DNA of 64,000 bases from Archilochus colubris (GCA_023079485.1 CM041109.1:806001-870000), one strand, 5' to 3'. Shown: positions 13,062 through 25,131, counted from the stretch's first letter. Made by a program: numbers and translations. The notes: generated by a model not told the origin, from the letters alone.

Positions 13062-16000
13062 TTATGCATCAGGGAGGGAGAAATTCTCTTCCTCTTGGGG
13101 TTTTTGGATCCAGCTGCCATAGCCCAGCTCCTCCAGGGCACTGAAAAAGCTCTGCTTGGCTTCTTGGTAGGCTGTGGCTGCCTCCTTGGCATCCGAGTAG
13201 ACTGAGAGGTTCTGCAGGTCCCCACGGTTGCTCTTGGCACATAACTGCTGGAACAGGGCAAACATTTTCCTCTTGGACACACGAGACACCTCCAGCTTGG
13301 GGCTGAGAAGGAAGACAAAGGGAGTGATGAAGGAGGTGGCATTGGAAAGAGCAACGAGGAGCAGGGGGGACAGAAAAAACACCCATGGGGGGGGATGAGG
13401 GGGTTGCTGGGGGGGCTCTTGGCTCAGTGGGGCTCTCTTGGAGGGGCTGGGTGATAATTTTGTTGTTTCCAGAGCTCTCAGCTACGTCAGTTTGAAATTT
13501 CTCCCTCAACACCAGGCATCCCCGTGACTGCCCAGCTGCCCCCCCACCCCCCCTCTCCCTTCCCTGGAGAGAAAAAAGCAGCAGTGTCAGGAAAAGGCTC
13601 TGCTTACCCATCTACTTTCCCTTTTGTGCCATCCAAGACTTCCACTTCGCTTTCATCAGCAAGACACCAGTTCACTGAGGACTCCTTTGTCTTCCCTGTC
13701 TGCCTCGCAGAGTCGTAAACGCTGACTCTCCCCACCTGCCAGAGAATCCAAAGGGTTTGGAAAACCAGGAGCCTCCTGCCAGGGGGTCTGCACATCACTC
13801 CCCCCACCCTCCACTGGCCCCACACAGAGCTTTGCCTTTCTTTCCACCCCCCCAAGATGTTTGGTGCTTCACACCTGGGTCAATCCCCCCTCCTTTCAGC
13901 CAGATGGGGACTGATGTTACCTGGGATATGGAAAGTTTCTGACTCCTGCAGGCAGGGGTTCAGTTCACCCCAAATTCCTGAGAGAACCAAGCACTGGGTG
14001 TGGGGGAGGGTCTTGCTAAGAGAGGGTGCCCCTGGTGTTCTTTTCCCCAGAGCAAGTCAGTGCCAGTGACCCCCAGGCTCTGTGGGATCAGTCACAGAAT
14101 TGTTCTGCTTGGAAAAGAGCTTTCAGATCACCCAGCCCAACCCTGCCCCTACCACTGCCCCATGGCCCTCATCCCCACATCTCCAGGGCTTTGAAATCCC
14201 TCCAGGGATGATAGAGACTTCATCCCTGCCCTGGAAGGTCCTGGGCCAGGCCCTGAGAACCCTTTCCAGGGAGAAATTATTCCCCAGCTCCAACCTAAAC
14301 CTCCCCCAGCATTCCTCTTGTTCTTTGGGAGCAGAGCCCGACCCCCTCTGGCTCCAACCTCCTCTCAGGGGGTTGCAGAGAGCCACAGGGTCTCCCCTCA
14401 GCCTCCTCTGCTCCAGGATCAACACCCCCAGAGCCCTCAGGAACAAAACTCAGCAGGATTTTGCCCATGAAGCTCCTGACCTTGGCTGCGGAGCTCCTGC
14501 CAGGTGACCCCCCCCTCCCCACAGAGCACCTCAGGAAGGCCCCAACCCAAGGGCCAAGGTGGAAGCTGGAGACAGAGGGGCCAAGGTGGAAGGTGGGGAC
14601 AAGAGGGACCAAGCTCAGAGTACCTCGGGGTGGTTGATGTGATAGGGAGCCTGGAGCTTTGCCTGCAGCACGTTCCTCTCTCTTGCCACGCGGCAGCAGA
14701 TGGCTCGTGTCAAATGGCCCTGGCTGTACAAGTAACCTGTGAAAACAAAGGTGAGGGCATCAGGAGAGAGGGATCAGCACAGAGGGAGGACAGGCCAAGC
14801 CCTGAGAGTGACAGTGTTCAAGGCCAAGTGGTTCAGCACCAGCTCTGTGTGCCCTGGATGAGTGAGATGTCTGCAGACTGCGACGCTTCTCACCGAAGAC
14901 ACAAAGAAGGAATTTTTGTCTCACCCTTCTAGGTCATGTGTGCCTTCTAGAAACCAAGAACCCTAGAAAAAAAGCCCCAAAACAACTCCACCTTCAGCAT
15001 AAAACCCATAAAGTCCTTAACCCAACAGCTCTGCCAGGAGTAACACTTCAGTCTGTCACTCCTGCAGCCTCCCCTTGTCACCGCAGCCCAGCCTGATGGA
15101 GAGGGGCAGCAGATGTCTGTGTGTCCCCTTCACCCCAGCCCAAGGGCTCATACCCAGTGTCACAGAGCTGAGATAAACAGGTTCCATGAAGTGGGAGAGC
15201 AAAGCCCCTTGCAAGCCCAGGACATTCCAACGTAAGATCTTGTCACTGCAGGACATGGTGCGCAGCCTCTCCCCGTGCTGGATCCCATCCCAGGTGGGCA
15301 TGATGTCACTTGACTCCACAGGGATGGTCCCTTCCCCTGCACAGGAGAAGAAGAAAGCTTTGCTGTTGAGTCAGATGTTTCACACGTCTAAAAACCACCA
15401 GCAACTGCACCAGAAACTCATCTATGCACAGGCAGGGAGTGGCCTTGGGAGTCACTGGGATATTTTAGCATCACACGACAAAAAAAAAGGGAACTCAGAG
15501 CAGATTACAGGGCAGACCTTCTTCAGATGGCTGAAGCAACATGAAACAGGACTTGAAAGGAAGGGGAGAGACATCCAGACTTTGTGGCAAACTCCCTCCA
15601 GTGCCCCCCATCCCTTCTGCCCACCTGCTTTGGTTCCCAAATGTTTCATCAAATCCCCCAGCAGCACCATGGGCAAGGGAACCCTGGAGCTCCAAAAAGG
15701 CTCCAAAGCTGGCTGAGTATGAGCCAGTGTGTGCCCAGGTGGCCAAAAAAGCCACCAGCATCCTGGCTGGGAGCAGCACTGGTGTGGGCAGGAGAAGCAG
15801 GGCAGGAATCATCCCTTGTGCTTGGTACTGGGGAGGCTGCACCTCAAATCCTGGGGCAGTCAGGACCAGGATATTGAGGGGATTGTGTCCAGAGAAGGGA
15901 ATGGAGCTGGGGAAGGGGCTGGAGAGCAAGGAGAAGGGGATGGAAAAGTTGAGGAGCAGCTGGAGGTGTTGATCCTGGAGCAGAGGAGGCTGAGGGGAGA

Positions 16001-18898
16001 CCTTGTGGCTCTCTGCAACCCCCTGAGAGGAGGTTGGAGCCAGGGGGGGTCGGGCTCTGCTCCCAAGGAACAAGGGATGGGACAAGAGGAACTTTTGGCC
16101 TCAACTTGTGCCAGGGGAGGTTTAGGGGGACAACTTCTCCTTGGAAAGGGTTGTCAGGACCTGGCCCAGCTCCCCAGGGCAGGGCTGGAGTCTCCATCAT
16201 CCCTGGAGGGGTTTCAGAGCCCTGGAGATGTGGGGATGAGGGACATGGGGCAGTGGTGGCCTTGGCAGTGCTGGGGGAAGGGTTGGGACTGGGTGATCTG
16301 AAAGCTCTTTTCCAAGCAGAACAATTCAGTCATTCTCTGACCACAACCACAGCCACCCCACAGCCACTCAGGGACTTCCCACACTCACCATTTTCCACCT
16401 TGGTCCTCAGCTTGCCTTGTTTGGGGTTCTCAAAGAGAGGTTGATGCTGGGTTTGCCCCACCACGCTGGCCTGATCACTGCAGGATTTATCAAAGAGTGC
16501 CCCATCTCCACAAGGTGCTGTGCTAGAAAACAAACACTCCATGGGTCAGCAGAAGCTCTCAGCAATCAGGCAGGGGGTGGGTGGGACACTGCTCCCCCCT
16601 GCACAGCCCTGCACAAACCTGACGTAGAGGTGAAAGGTAACACTGCTCTTTATTTTGAGTCTGTTCCCTCCTGCTGGCTCAAAAATGCTGTCCTCTGCAG
16701 AGGAAGGGATTGAAGGGTCATACTTCAGCAGCTCACTGTAGAGGAACCTGAAAAAAACATCACCACCACCACCAGGTCAAAAGGGGATCCTCAGATAAGC
16801 AGCACTTCACTGAGGGATGGAAGGGTTTGGGTTGGGAGGGACCTCAAAGATCTTCCAAGTCCATGGGCAGGGAGCCCTCCCCCCAGCCCAGGGGGCTCCA
16901 AACCCCATCCAAACCTCCAACAATTCCAGGGATGGGGCAGCCACAGCTTCTGGGGGTGACCTGGGGCTCAGCACCCTCACCCTAAAGAATTTCTCCCCAA
17001 TTTCTCCTCTCCATCTCCCCTCTCCCAGCTCAAAGCCATTCCCTCTCATCCCATCCCTCAAGCCCCTTGTCCCAAGTCCCTCCCCAGCTTTCCTGGATCC
17101 TTTCAGGCACTGGAAGATACTCCAAGGTCTCCCCAGAACCTTCTCCTTCTCCTTCTCCTTCTCCTTCTCCTTCTCCTTCTCCTTCTCCTTCTCCTTCTCC
17201 TTCTCCTTCTCCTTCTCCTTCTCCTTCTCCTTCTCCTTCTCCTTCTCCTTCTCCTTCTCCTTCTCCTTCTCCAACCTGAACACCCCCAACTCTCTCCCCC
17301 TGGCTCCAGAGCTGCTCCACCACCTCCTCTGGACCAGCACCAACACCTCTCTGTCCTTCTGGTACTGGGGACCCCAGAACTGGACCCACTTTACCCCAGG
17401 GGGGTCTCCCCAGAGGGAACAATCTCCCCCCTGGTGCTGCTCACGCTGCTGGGGATGCAGCCCAACACAGGGGGGGTTCTGGGCTGTCACCTCCTGGTTC
17501 TTCCTCATCTTCAGCTTCTCCTCCCCCAACACCCCAAATCCTTCTCCTCAGGGCTGCCCCAACCCAGTCTCTTCCCAACCAACTTTAATCCAGCCACTAT
17601 CTGAGTCTGGGAGGGTCCCACACACCAAGTCCTAGCAAAGATCAGGAGCTGCAGCTGGGAATCCCTGGAAACCAAAACCCAGCGTTTGGTGCTTCAGAAA
17701 AGTCCCCAAATCAAGCAGATATCCTGGCATACAGAGGACACACAATAGAAACTGAGCATTCTGTCAGGGGAGCAGGGGGAAGCACTGGTTGGAGAGGACA
17801 AGGAGCCAGGCTGGCTGCTGCCTGCATGCATCTGATCCAAGTGTGAAGAAGACTTCAAGGTTGTGAACCTGGCACCTTGAGTCAGCACCAAGTTTGCATT
17901 AAGAGCCAAGAGCCCCAGGGGCAGCTGAACCCCTGCACTTTTTTTAGTGCATTAGGATATTTTATTGGCCCTTTCTGATGAGAAATAACTTCCCTCAATT
18001 TAACAAGAGAGGGGTAAAGAGTGCTGGGGGATCACAGCCTCTCTTGACACACCGAGGGAGCTGTGGCTGCTGAAGGGGTCTGCACCCCTTGGCAAGCCCC
18101 TCTCCCTTCTCCTCTGGGTTTCTCTTTGTCTCACCTCACAAAACCCCTTCGAGAAATGATTTCTGCATGGCAGTCATTCACTGTCTCCCCCTTCAAGCTC
18201 AGCTCTTCTCCTTTCACACAACGATTGCCTGAAATAAAAGAAAAAGGAAAGCATCAGCATCAGTGCACAGCTTCACAGGGAGAGGGGGGGGTTTCTTCTT
18301 GCTTCAAGTTTTACTTCTTTGGGCTCCTGAGCAGCAGCAGCAGCCCAACAATTAAATCATTACCCTGATCCAAGCAGGTAGGAGAAGAAAGGGACAAAGA
18401 GCACACACAGCAGAGCCCTCAACTGCCAGAGGTTTTTCAGGGTTTTTCAGCCCAGCACTGGGGGTGGAAGCGTGGCAGCTCACTGGGAAGGAAGCTGAGG
18501 CACATCCCACCAAGAAGAGCTGGGAGATTTTGTGCTCAGGGACCTGAGGAAGCCAGGCTCTGCTGCACAGTTTGGCAGCAGCAATGCAAGCAAAGATTCA
18601 GAGCCCCAGCTGCGGGCAGAGCAGCTTTGTTCTAACATGAGATCACTCGAGACACCACACCGAGAACATTTCCTGCTAAGAGGGGGATCCAGCAGGAAAG
18701 TGAGAGGTGGGAGAAGCTCCTTGTACCTGTCCCAATGCTGACCACCACTCCCAGGCCCTCTTTTCCCTTCTGCATGACAATGGCTGCCAGGATCTTCCTG
18801 CCCAGGAGGCTGTGCTGGATGCGTGCGGTCAGGCTGTTGAAGCGCTGGTGGCTCAGCATTGCCAGCTGATCATGGAAGGTGCTGCCACTGACAGGGAG
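13062..18898 (-). CDS. ADAR: ADAR deaminase-domain exons
   Basis: Eight exons (18727-18898 to 13062-13302) form the adenosine deaminase domain. H808 in CHAEI, C866 in TAPCGDGA and C936 in TMSCSDK are the zinc ligands; E810 of the HAE motif is the proton shuttle. Ligand spacing (58 then 70 residues) is close to human (H910, C966, C1036). Further conserved text includes [33 protein letters not shown] and [20 protein letters not shown]. The chain ends [20 protein letters not shown], with TAA at 13062. All catalytic residues are intact, so an active enzyme is expected. Confidence 0.95.
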
Positions 18899-21800
18899 CT
18901 GGAACAGGGACAAGAGAGCAGGACTGGGGAATAAAACAGCTCAAGAAGGAGCTCCTCTCAAGAGGGCTGCCCAAGCAGAAGGCAGGAACTGAAACCAGGA
19001 GCCGCCGGTAGCGCGACGTGGGGCGTGTGGGCAGCGCTGCAGCAAAGGGAGGGGGTGGTGGTGAAGTTCTTGGAGCAATTTCTGGGGAAAAAAAACCTCC
19101 CAGACTTTCAGATCTGCTTGAGCACATGGTTAAGAGACAGCAGCAAGTGGAAGGGGCTGAGGAACGGCTTCCCCAGTGTGAAGGAACAAACCCCAGCCTG
19201 CCTGCTCCCCCAGATTTAGCCAAGGAAAGCTGTTCCTGCCTTGGGAGGAATTCTTTCTCTGCCTCCCTGTGTGGAGACTGCAGAGTCACTGCCACTGCAG
19301 AGAGAGGGACACCCTCCTGGCACTGCTGACTGACAAATCCTCCCCGGTGGCTTTTCTATTTACAGCCCCAGCTGCTGTGCTCAGCTGCACAGCCAGAACG
19401 TGGCTTTTAAGAGCTCACCAAACTCTTTAAGTGTGATTTAAAGCAGCACAGGTCTGGGAGAGCCATCCTGACACAGCCAGAGCTTTGCTTTTATCCGAGG
19501 CATAAGTTTTTTTTTGAGCTGACACATTATTCTTTATGCAGCATGAAGGAATTTGGAAGAAGGGGAAAAAAAAAAAAGGTCACAGATTTTAAATTTCACA
19601 TTTCAGTAGCTTGTGGATCTGATGATAATTTAGCCCTTTAGCAGAGACCAGCAGGAGTGAAGAGCATGTCTGTGCCCTGAGGAAACATCTAACCCACTTC
19701 AGGAAACCTTCAGCCTCTCTACACCTTCAGAGCACAAAGATCTCAGAGTTGATCTCAAAGGGGTTTTCCTGCCGGCCTGAAAGGCAGAGGACAGGCAGGG
19801 CGACCCAAACAGAACCAGTTTCCAGGGAAAAGGCTTTACCTCAGGGATCTCCATCCCTTCCACGTGCTCTGTCTCCCTGATCAGCACCCTGAGCGCCGCG
19901 TCGGCCGCCTCCTGCTTGCCCTGCTTCTTACTGTGTGCAGTTACAGCAGGGAACCAACGGCCTCCAACCTTTGCCTGATAGACAAACCTGGGGAGAGAGC
20001 AGCACACCTCTGAGAAACAAAAAATCCCTCGGGTTTCAGGCTGAGGTTGAAGAAGAGAGAAGTAGAGGTGGCCTCTGCTCACCCAGACACGAGGCCGGGC
20101 GGAGGCAGCGGCTCAACCCGGCGCCATCAGGAATTTTGCCTTCTCTGCCCTTTCTCCAGGACAAGGGTGGTGAAAAAATTCCTCCTGGGCAGATGCAAGA
20201 TACTTACTTGGGGTCGTGGGGTGGTCCTGACTGATCAATGAGTTTGAACTCTGCAGCAAAGCCATTGGAGCGGGCGTATTCCAGCAGACCACTGACAGGG
20301 TTGACGCTCAGGTATTTGATGAGCTCCCCGGCACCCTTCGCTTTCACCACCTTGGATTCATCTGGAGTGGGAAGCCACGGTCCACAGCTCTGCATGGCCT
20401 GGTCCCCGAGGGGCTTCACCACAGGCTAGAGCAGAGTTAAGACAGGAGCAGTTAAATTGTTAAATATTTAGATTGTTCAATTGGTTGGGGTTGCCTCAGG
20501 CCAAGAGCGCTCAGCAAACCTCGACCCGAGCCAGTGGGGTGAAATCCACTGGAATATCATAGAATCATGGAATGGGCTGGGTTGGAAGGGACCTCAGAGA
20601 TCATCGAGTCCAACCCTTGATCCACTCCCCCCGTGGTTCCCAGCCCACTCAGTGCCACATCCAGGCTCTTTGGAAAGATCTCCAGACACGGAGAATCCAC
20701 TCCTTCCCTGGGCAGCCCATTCCAATGCCTGATCACCCTCTCCAGAAATAAATTCTTTCTCATCTCCAACCTAAACCTCCCCTGGCACAACCTGAGACCC
20801 TGCCCTCTTGTCTTGCTGAGAGTTGCCTGGCTCCAACCTCCTTTCAGGGAGTTGTAGAGAGTGATGAGGTCTCCCCTGAGCCTCCTCTTCTCCAGCCTCA
20901 ACACCCCCAGCTCCCTCAGCCTCTCCTCACAGCATCTCTGCTGGATCCCTTCACCAGCCCACTTGCCTCCTTTGGACCTGCTCCAGCACCTCAAGCTCCT
21001 TCCTCAGCTGAGAGGCCCAGAACTGGACACAGGACTCAAGCTGTGGCCTCCCCAGAGCTGAGCACAGGGGCAGAATCCCTTCCCTGGACCTGCTGGCCAC
21101 GCTGTTCCTGAGCCAGCCCAGGATGCCATTAGCCTTCTTGGCCACCTGGGCACACTGCTGGCTCCTGTTCAGCTTCCTGGCAATCCAGACTCCCAGCTCC
21201 CTTTCTGCCACTCTGTGCCCAGCCTGGAGCTCCCCATGGGGTTGTTGTGTTGAACCTCATCCCCTTGGGATCATCCCAACTCTCCAGTCTGTCCAGGTCC
21301 CTCTGCAGAGCCCTCCTGCCTTCCAGCTGATCCACACTCCCCCCCAGCTTGGTGTCATCTGGGAATTTGCTGATGATGGACTCAATCCCCTCACCTAAAT
21401 CATCACTAAAGACATTGAACAGCACTGGGCCCAACACTGATCCCTGGGGGACACCACAGCCGCCATTTTGATGCAGCCCCGTTCAGCACCACTCTCTGGG
21501 CCCGTTCCAGCAGTTCCTGACCCAGCACAGGGTGCTCCTGTCCAAGCTGTGGGCTGACAGCTTTTTCAGGAGGATGAACTAAAACAGAGGGGGGGGAACC
21601 CAACACAAAACACTTGGGTCTTACAAAGAAGCTTTTTTTACCTGTTCAGGCAAGACATGAGGTACAGACTCTCCAGAAAGGATCTTCACAGCAACTTCTG
21701 CTGCCATTTGCTTTGCTCCCTTCTTGCTGTTTCCTACCACAGCAGGGAAAATTTGGTCACCCATTTTCACACAGTAGCTGAACCTGACAGGACATTACAG

Positions 21801-24800
21801 CACATGAAAAGTGTTAAGCAGTAAACGTCTTGATCTGTTTATTATCCCCTTCTCCCAGTTCAAGTTAAATCCTTCTGGGTTATCTCCAATTTAATCTACC
21901 ACAATGACCCTAAAGACTCCCAGTAGAGCACTGCCATGTCGGGTACAGAACTGGAACCTGATCCTGGTCTGGCTGAAAAGTATCTTTAAAACAGGGAATT
22001 GGGTTTGGTCTCTTCTTGGAGAAGCCATGCCCAGATTCCCTGGATAAGAGGAGCACTCAGCTAAGGCAGTGAGGATTACAGGAAGGCAGGCAGCAGGCTG
22101 AGGAGAAAGGGGCTTAAAAAGGAGAGAGATTTGTGCCCTCCCCAGAGCTGACCACAACGTGCCATACCTTGGATCATGAGGTGGGCCTTCCTGAGAGAGC
22201 AGCTGGAATTCTATGGCATTCCCTGATTTTTGGCCATATTCCATCAGCACACTGATTGGGTGCTTCCCAGGGAGAAGGTTGAGCTGAGCGGGTGCAGGTG
22301 GTGGCTCTGACTGGGAAGGCTGCAGGGAGAAGACGGAAGAAACCAAGTTTCAGCCTCAAACACTGCTCAGCCTCAGAATCTGAAAAGAAAAAAGAATTCC
22401 AAGACTCACCAACTCTGGTTCAGAGCTGTAGGAGGGAAATGTCTCTTCACATTTAATCCCAGCCTGGAGTCCATTCTCAGCTTCGCTCATCAGGACCCTC
22501 ATGGCATTGGCTGCTGCTTCTTGCTTTGCCAGTTTTTTGCTCCCTGCTTCTGCTGGTGGGAATGGTCGCCCATTAATCTTTGCCTGGAACTTGAATCTTG
22601 GAAAGAGAAAACCAAAGAGGTGAATCAAAAAGCCAAAAAGAGGGGTTGGTCTCCTCAGAGCCAGCTGGGCTTGGAATTCAAGTGGGAAGGAACAGCCAGC
22701 TCCTGGCTGGGAAAGCAAACCACATGCAAAGGACAAAAAGGGTGCCCTGACAGCTCTGCAGCCAAGGTTTCCAGAGCTGTCCCAGCACCAGGTTTTGTTC
22801 TGAAGGAACAGAGTGAACTCCTGTGTTCCCCAAGAGGTTTCAGAGCTGAGGGTGAAGGGCGGTTCGGTCACATCTCCTGCACTGGGATGAAGAAAGCTGA
22901 AAAGCAGCCAGGGCTGTTCCATCTCCACCTGCTCATCTCTTATCCCTCTGGGATTCTCCCTGAGTGTTCAGAGCACCTCAGCAAGGTGCTGCCTCAAGGA
23001 AACCTCTTGACTTTGATGGCTGTGGCTCTCTCTTCCCAGTTAATTCTAGCAAACACAGTTTCTCTTCTGCCCTCCGGCCCCTTGGACAGAGGGAACTCCC
23101 TTCTCCCAGTGAGAATGGGCAAGAACAGATCTGGAGAAGGGTTCTGGGGCTGAAGCCACTCAGATCCCTCCTTAGGAAAGAAAAAAAACTCCAAACAGAA
23201 AACCAACCAACCCCTCCTGGGACTCCATCTTTAGAAATGAGGCCAATTTTCCTGTCTAGCAGCTCTATTGACATCTCCCAGCCTGGCACAGATGGTGCTT
23301 TTCACAGCCTCCCTGGTGCTTCCTGGGATAGCAGGACCCCAGAGACTGACTCAGCAAACCTTGGTGTCATCTCCTTGCATCCTCCACTCTGACCTGCTAC
23401 AGCACAGCACCATCCAAACCTGTCTTCACCTCCCTCCACCCAAGAACTTTGTTCTGAGCACGGAGCTTCCAGGGTGGGAGCATCCTGAGGGGCAGCTCAG
23501 CTGTATCAGATTTTCCCCCCCTTACACAACCCAACAAATCCCCCCTGAGCTGGAGGTGAATCCCAATTCACTGCTCAGAAAGAGGTGCTCAAAGTTTTAG
23601 ACTTGGGGTTGGACTTTTTTTAGGGGGGGGGATTATTGGGGTTTTTTTCCTTCACTCTTGCTGCAAGGAATCAACCAGGACAACCCTTCTGACACCAAAT
23701 AAATATGAAATGAGCAGGACCTAGAGGACAAGGGGGATGTTTCCAGCACAATGACAGCTCAGGAAAAGAGAGGAGATTTTCTTCTTACCGTGGCTCATGT
23801 GAGGGCCCACTCTGCTCCAGCATGGCAAACTCACAGTGCTGGTAGGTGAACTGGGAATACTCAGTGAGGCCACTCACAGGGTTCTTCTCCTGACAAGCCA
23901 TCAGTTTCTCCATGGGCGTGCAGGGGAAACCTGTTTCAAACTGGGTGGCGTAACTGGGGGAAGACTGGGAATTCATGATGGCCTCTGACTGGTCAGGCTG
24001 CTTGGTGATGGTGTTGAGGTTGTCTGGGATGTCATCCGTGGCCCAGTCCCCGTTTGGGGAACTGTCGTAGCGACTCAAACTGGAGAACTGGGGGGGTTTG
24101 GTGTCCTCGGGCAGGGCCACCCCTATGGCACTGCCATTGCTCTGACCCAAAACCTCCTGCCCGTTTGCCAGGCTTTCTTCTGAAGCTTCTGCTGAAGCCA
24201 TGGTCACCTCCTGGGCAGGAGGAGGAGGAGGAGGAGGTGAAGCCCCAGGAGCAGCCTCTGCCGCCCGCAGCGCCGCGTTGGCCTTCAGCCTCATCTGCAT
24301 CCTCTCCCGTTTTCTGCCCGTCAGGGACCAGAGTGGGGGGGTGGTGTTTTCCCTGTGGACATCCCCCAGCTTTTCCAGAGCGCTCAGAAAGGCGTTGACA
24401 TCCTTGGCTCTGGAAAACCCAATGTTTTTAGCCAGGTTGAGGGCCGTGGTTTCTGCCACGCTGAACAAATAATTGCAGATTTTGTCCTTGGTCTCGGCCA
24501 TGGTGGGGTCGGAGTCTTCTGAGCCCCCCCAGCTCCTCTCCCCCTCACTGGGGCTCCTCTCTCTCCCTCTGGGGCTGGCGATTGTCCACAGGGGTGGCGT
24601 CCCCTCACTTTTCTGCAGCTTGCCCTCTTGGCAGAGCTTGTACAAAACCCTGTTGACCTCTTTCTTGCGGGTTCGAAGCTTCCGGACAAGATCATGAACC
24701 GTGCACGAGTTCCCTTCCCCCAACTGCCTGAAAATCCTCAGGATTTCCTCCTCCTGCTCTTGCCCAGCGAGAAACAACCTCTGGAAATTCAACCCAATGG

Positions 24801-25131
24801 GGTCAGAACCTCTTTCCCAATCTTCTGGTGGATGGTACCGAGGAGGGCAATACCCTGGCTGTGGTTTTTCCCCCCAGGGGTTCTGGCAGGAGGAGGTTCT
24901 ATGCCCCCCTGCTCTGCTGCCCTGCTGCCATCCCTCTCCTGGAGCTGCTGCTGGGCAGCTGGAGGATCCTTGGGGCAAAGGAGAATCCCACTCGGCTCCC
25001 AGCTGCTGGTGGAAAAAACTTTCCTGATTCCTTCTTTGCGAGGGGTGAAAAAAACCTCGATTCACCTCGGGGTGGTTCCGTCCGGAGCGGGTCGGTTCCG
25101 AGCCTCTGCCCCGCCGGATCCCTCTGCTCAT
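13062..25131 (-). CDS. ADAR: Double-stranded RNA-specific adenosine deaminase (ADAR1), p150-like form
   Basis: ADAR converts adenosine to inosine in dsRNA and prevents MDA5 from sensing self RNA. Fourteen coding exons, in transcript order: 23789-25131, 22410-22596, 22168-22319, 21642-21783, 20208-20425, 19840-19987, 18727-18898, 18135-18228, 16619-16747, 16389-16522, 15154-15336, 14624-14736, 13608-13735 and 13062-13302. All are GT-AG and phase-consistent, summing to 3384 nt and 1127 aa (human p150 is 1226). Domain order is Z-alpha (about 124-185), Z-beta (214-272), three dsRBDs (about 415-483, 530-595, 643-712) and the deaminase (about 735-1127). The start is the first in-frame ATG in the large exon, at 25131. 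Reading upstream through the best exon 1A meets a stop, so no earlier ATG is usable there. In mammals the p150 start is in exon 1A, so this placement is inference. Introns carry several CR1 elements. Confidence 0.96.
14091..14450 (-). repeat. CR1 LINE 3' fragment in ADAR intron
   Basis: This is CR1 3'-end sequence in reverse ('ttcagatcacccagccc', 'ctccaacctcctctcaggg', 'agcctcctctgctccagg'). It lies between the ADAR exons at 13608-13735 and 14624-14736. It is complementary to the CR1 at 15960-16335. Confidence 0.85.
15725..16335 (+). repeat. CR1 LINE 3' fragment in ADAR intron
   Basis: CR1 3' end in the + orientation, starting near 'gtgcccaggtggccaaaaa' and ending 'gggtgatctgaaagctctttt'. 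It lies in the intron between ADAR exons 16389-16522 and 15154-15336 and is of the same subfamily as the inverted piece at 14091-14450. Confidence 0.85.
16815..17630 (-). repeat. CR1 LINE 3' region containing a (GGAGAA)n expansion
   Basis: Read on the minus strand it follows the CR1 3' region ('gcagctctggagccaggg', 'ctggggagacctt', 'ggctgccccatccctgg', 'gaggtccctcccaaccc'). A pure hexamer array of about 22 copies interrupts it at 17141-17274, at the point where CR1 normally reads 'tggagaagaggagg'. It sits in the ADAR intron between exons 18135-18228 and 16619-16747. The rest of that intron (17631-18134) shows nothing I recognise. Confidence 0.8.
19840..22596 (-). CDS. ADAR: ADAR dsRNA-binding domain exons
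   Basis: Five exons (22410-22596, 22168-22319, 21642-21783, 20208-20425, 19840-19987) finish dsRBD1 and encode dsRBD2 and dsRBD3. Each domain shows the usual split: the first half ends GP(P/S)H(D/E)P at an exon boundary, and the second half starts (R/K)F. The helix-2 signature KK.AKQ.AA is [20 protein letters not shown] and [10 protein letters not shown]. The intron between 20425 and 21642 is occupied by the inverted CR1 at 20556-21576. The next coding exon begins [11 protein letters not shown], so the roughly 25-residue segment that mammals can include at this junction is absent from my model. Confidence 0.93.
20556..21576 (-). mobile_element. 5'-truncated CR1 LINE in ADAR intron, inverted relative to the copy at 11.2 kb
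   Basis: On the minus strand it begins 'catcctcctgaaaaagctg', passes through the reverse-transcriptase remnant ([16 protein letters not shown]) and ends 'acccagcccattccatgattctatga'. Over about 1.0 kb it reads nearly identically to 11285-12336. It is broken by frameshifts and truncation and has no coding capacity. Confidence 0.92.
23789..25131 (-). CDS. ADAR: ADAR large exon: Z-alpha, Z-beta and p110 start
   Basis: This exon encodes 447 codons. Its acceptor is at 25228-25229, with exon sequence from 25227. Z-alpha keeps the Z-DNA/Z-RNA contact residues: N160 and Y164 in [11 protein letters not shown] and W182 in GTPPLWTI. Z-beta (KDKICNYLF to TTPPLWSL) follows directly; the mammalian linker between the two is longer. 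Met211 (codon at 24501, [11 protein letters not shown]) has a strong context, CCACCATGG, and aligns with the human p110 start, giving a 917-aa form. The upstream ATG (25131) has only a moderate context, G at -3 and A at +4. Past Z-beta come a Pro run and a poorly conserved linker, then the first half of dsRBD1, ending SGPSHEP. Confidence 0.94.

Noticed and set aside
16807..17635. Frames with alternating Gly-Glu, Lys-Glu or Ser-Phe/Ser-Pro dipeptides
   Set aside because: Products of the GGAGAA array inside a CR1 element; not protein-coding.
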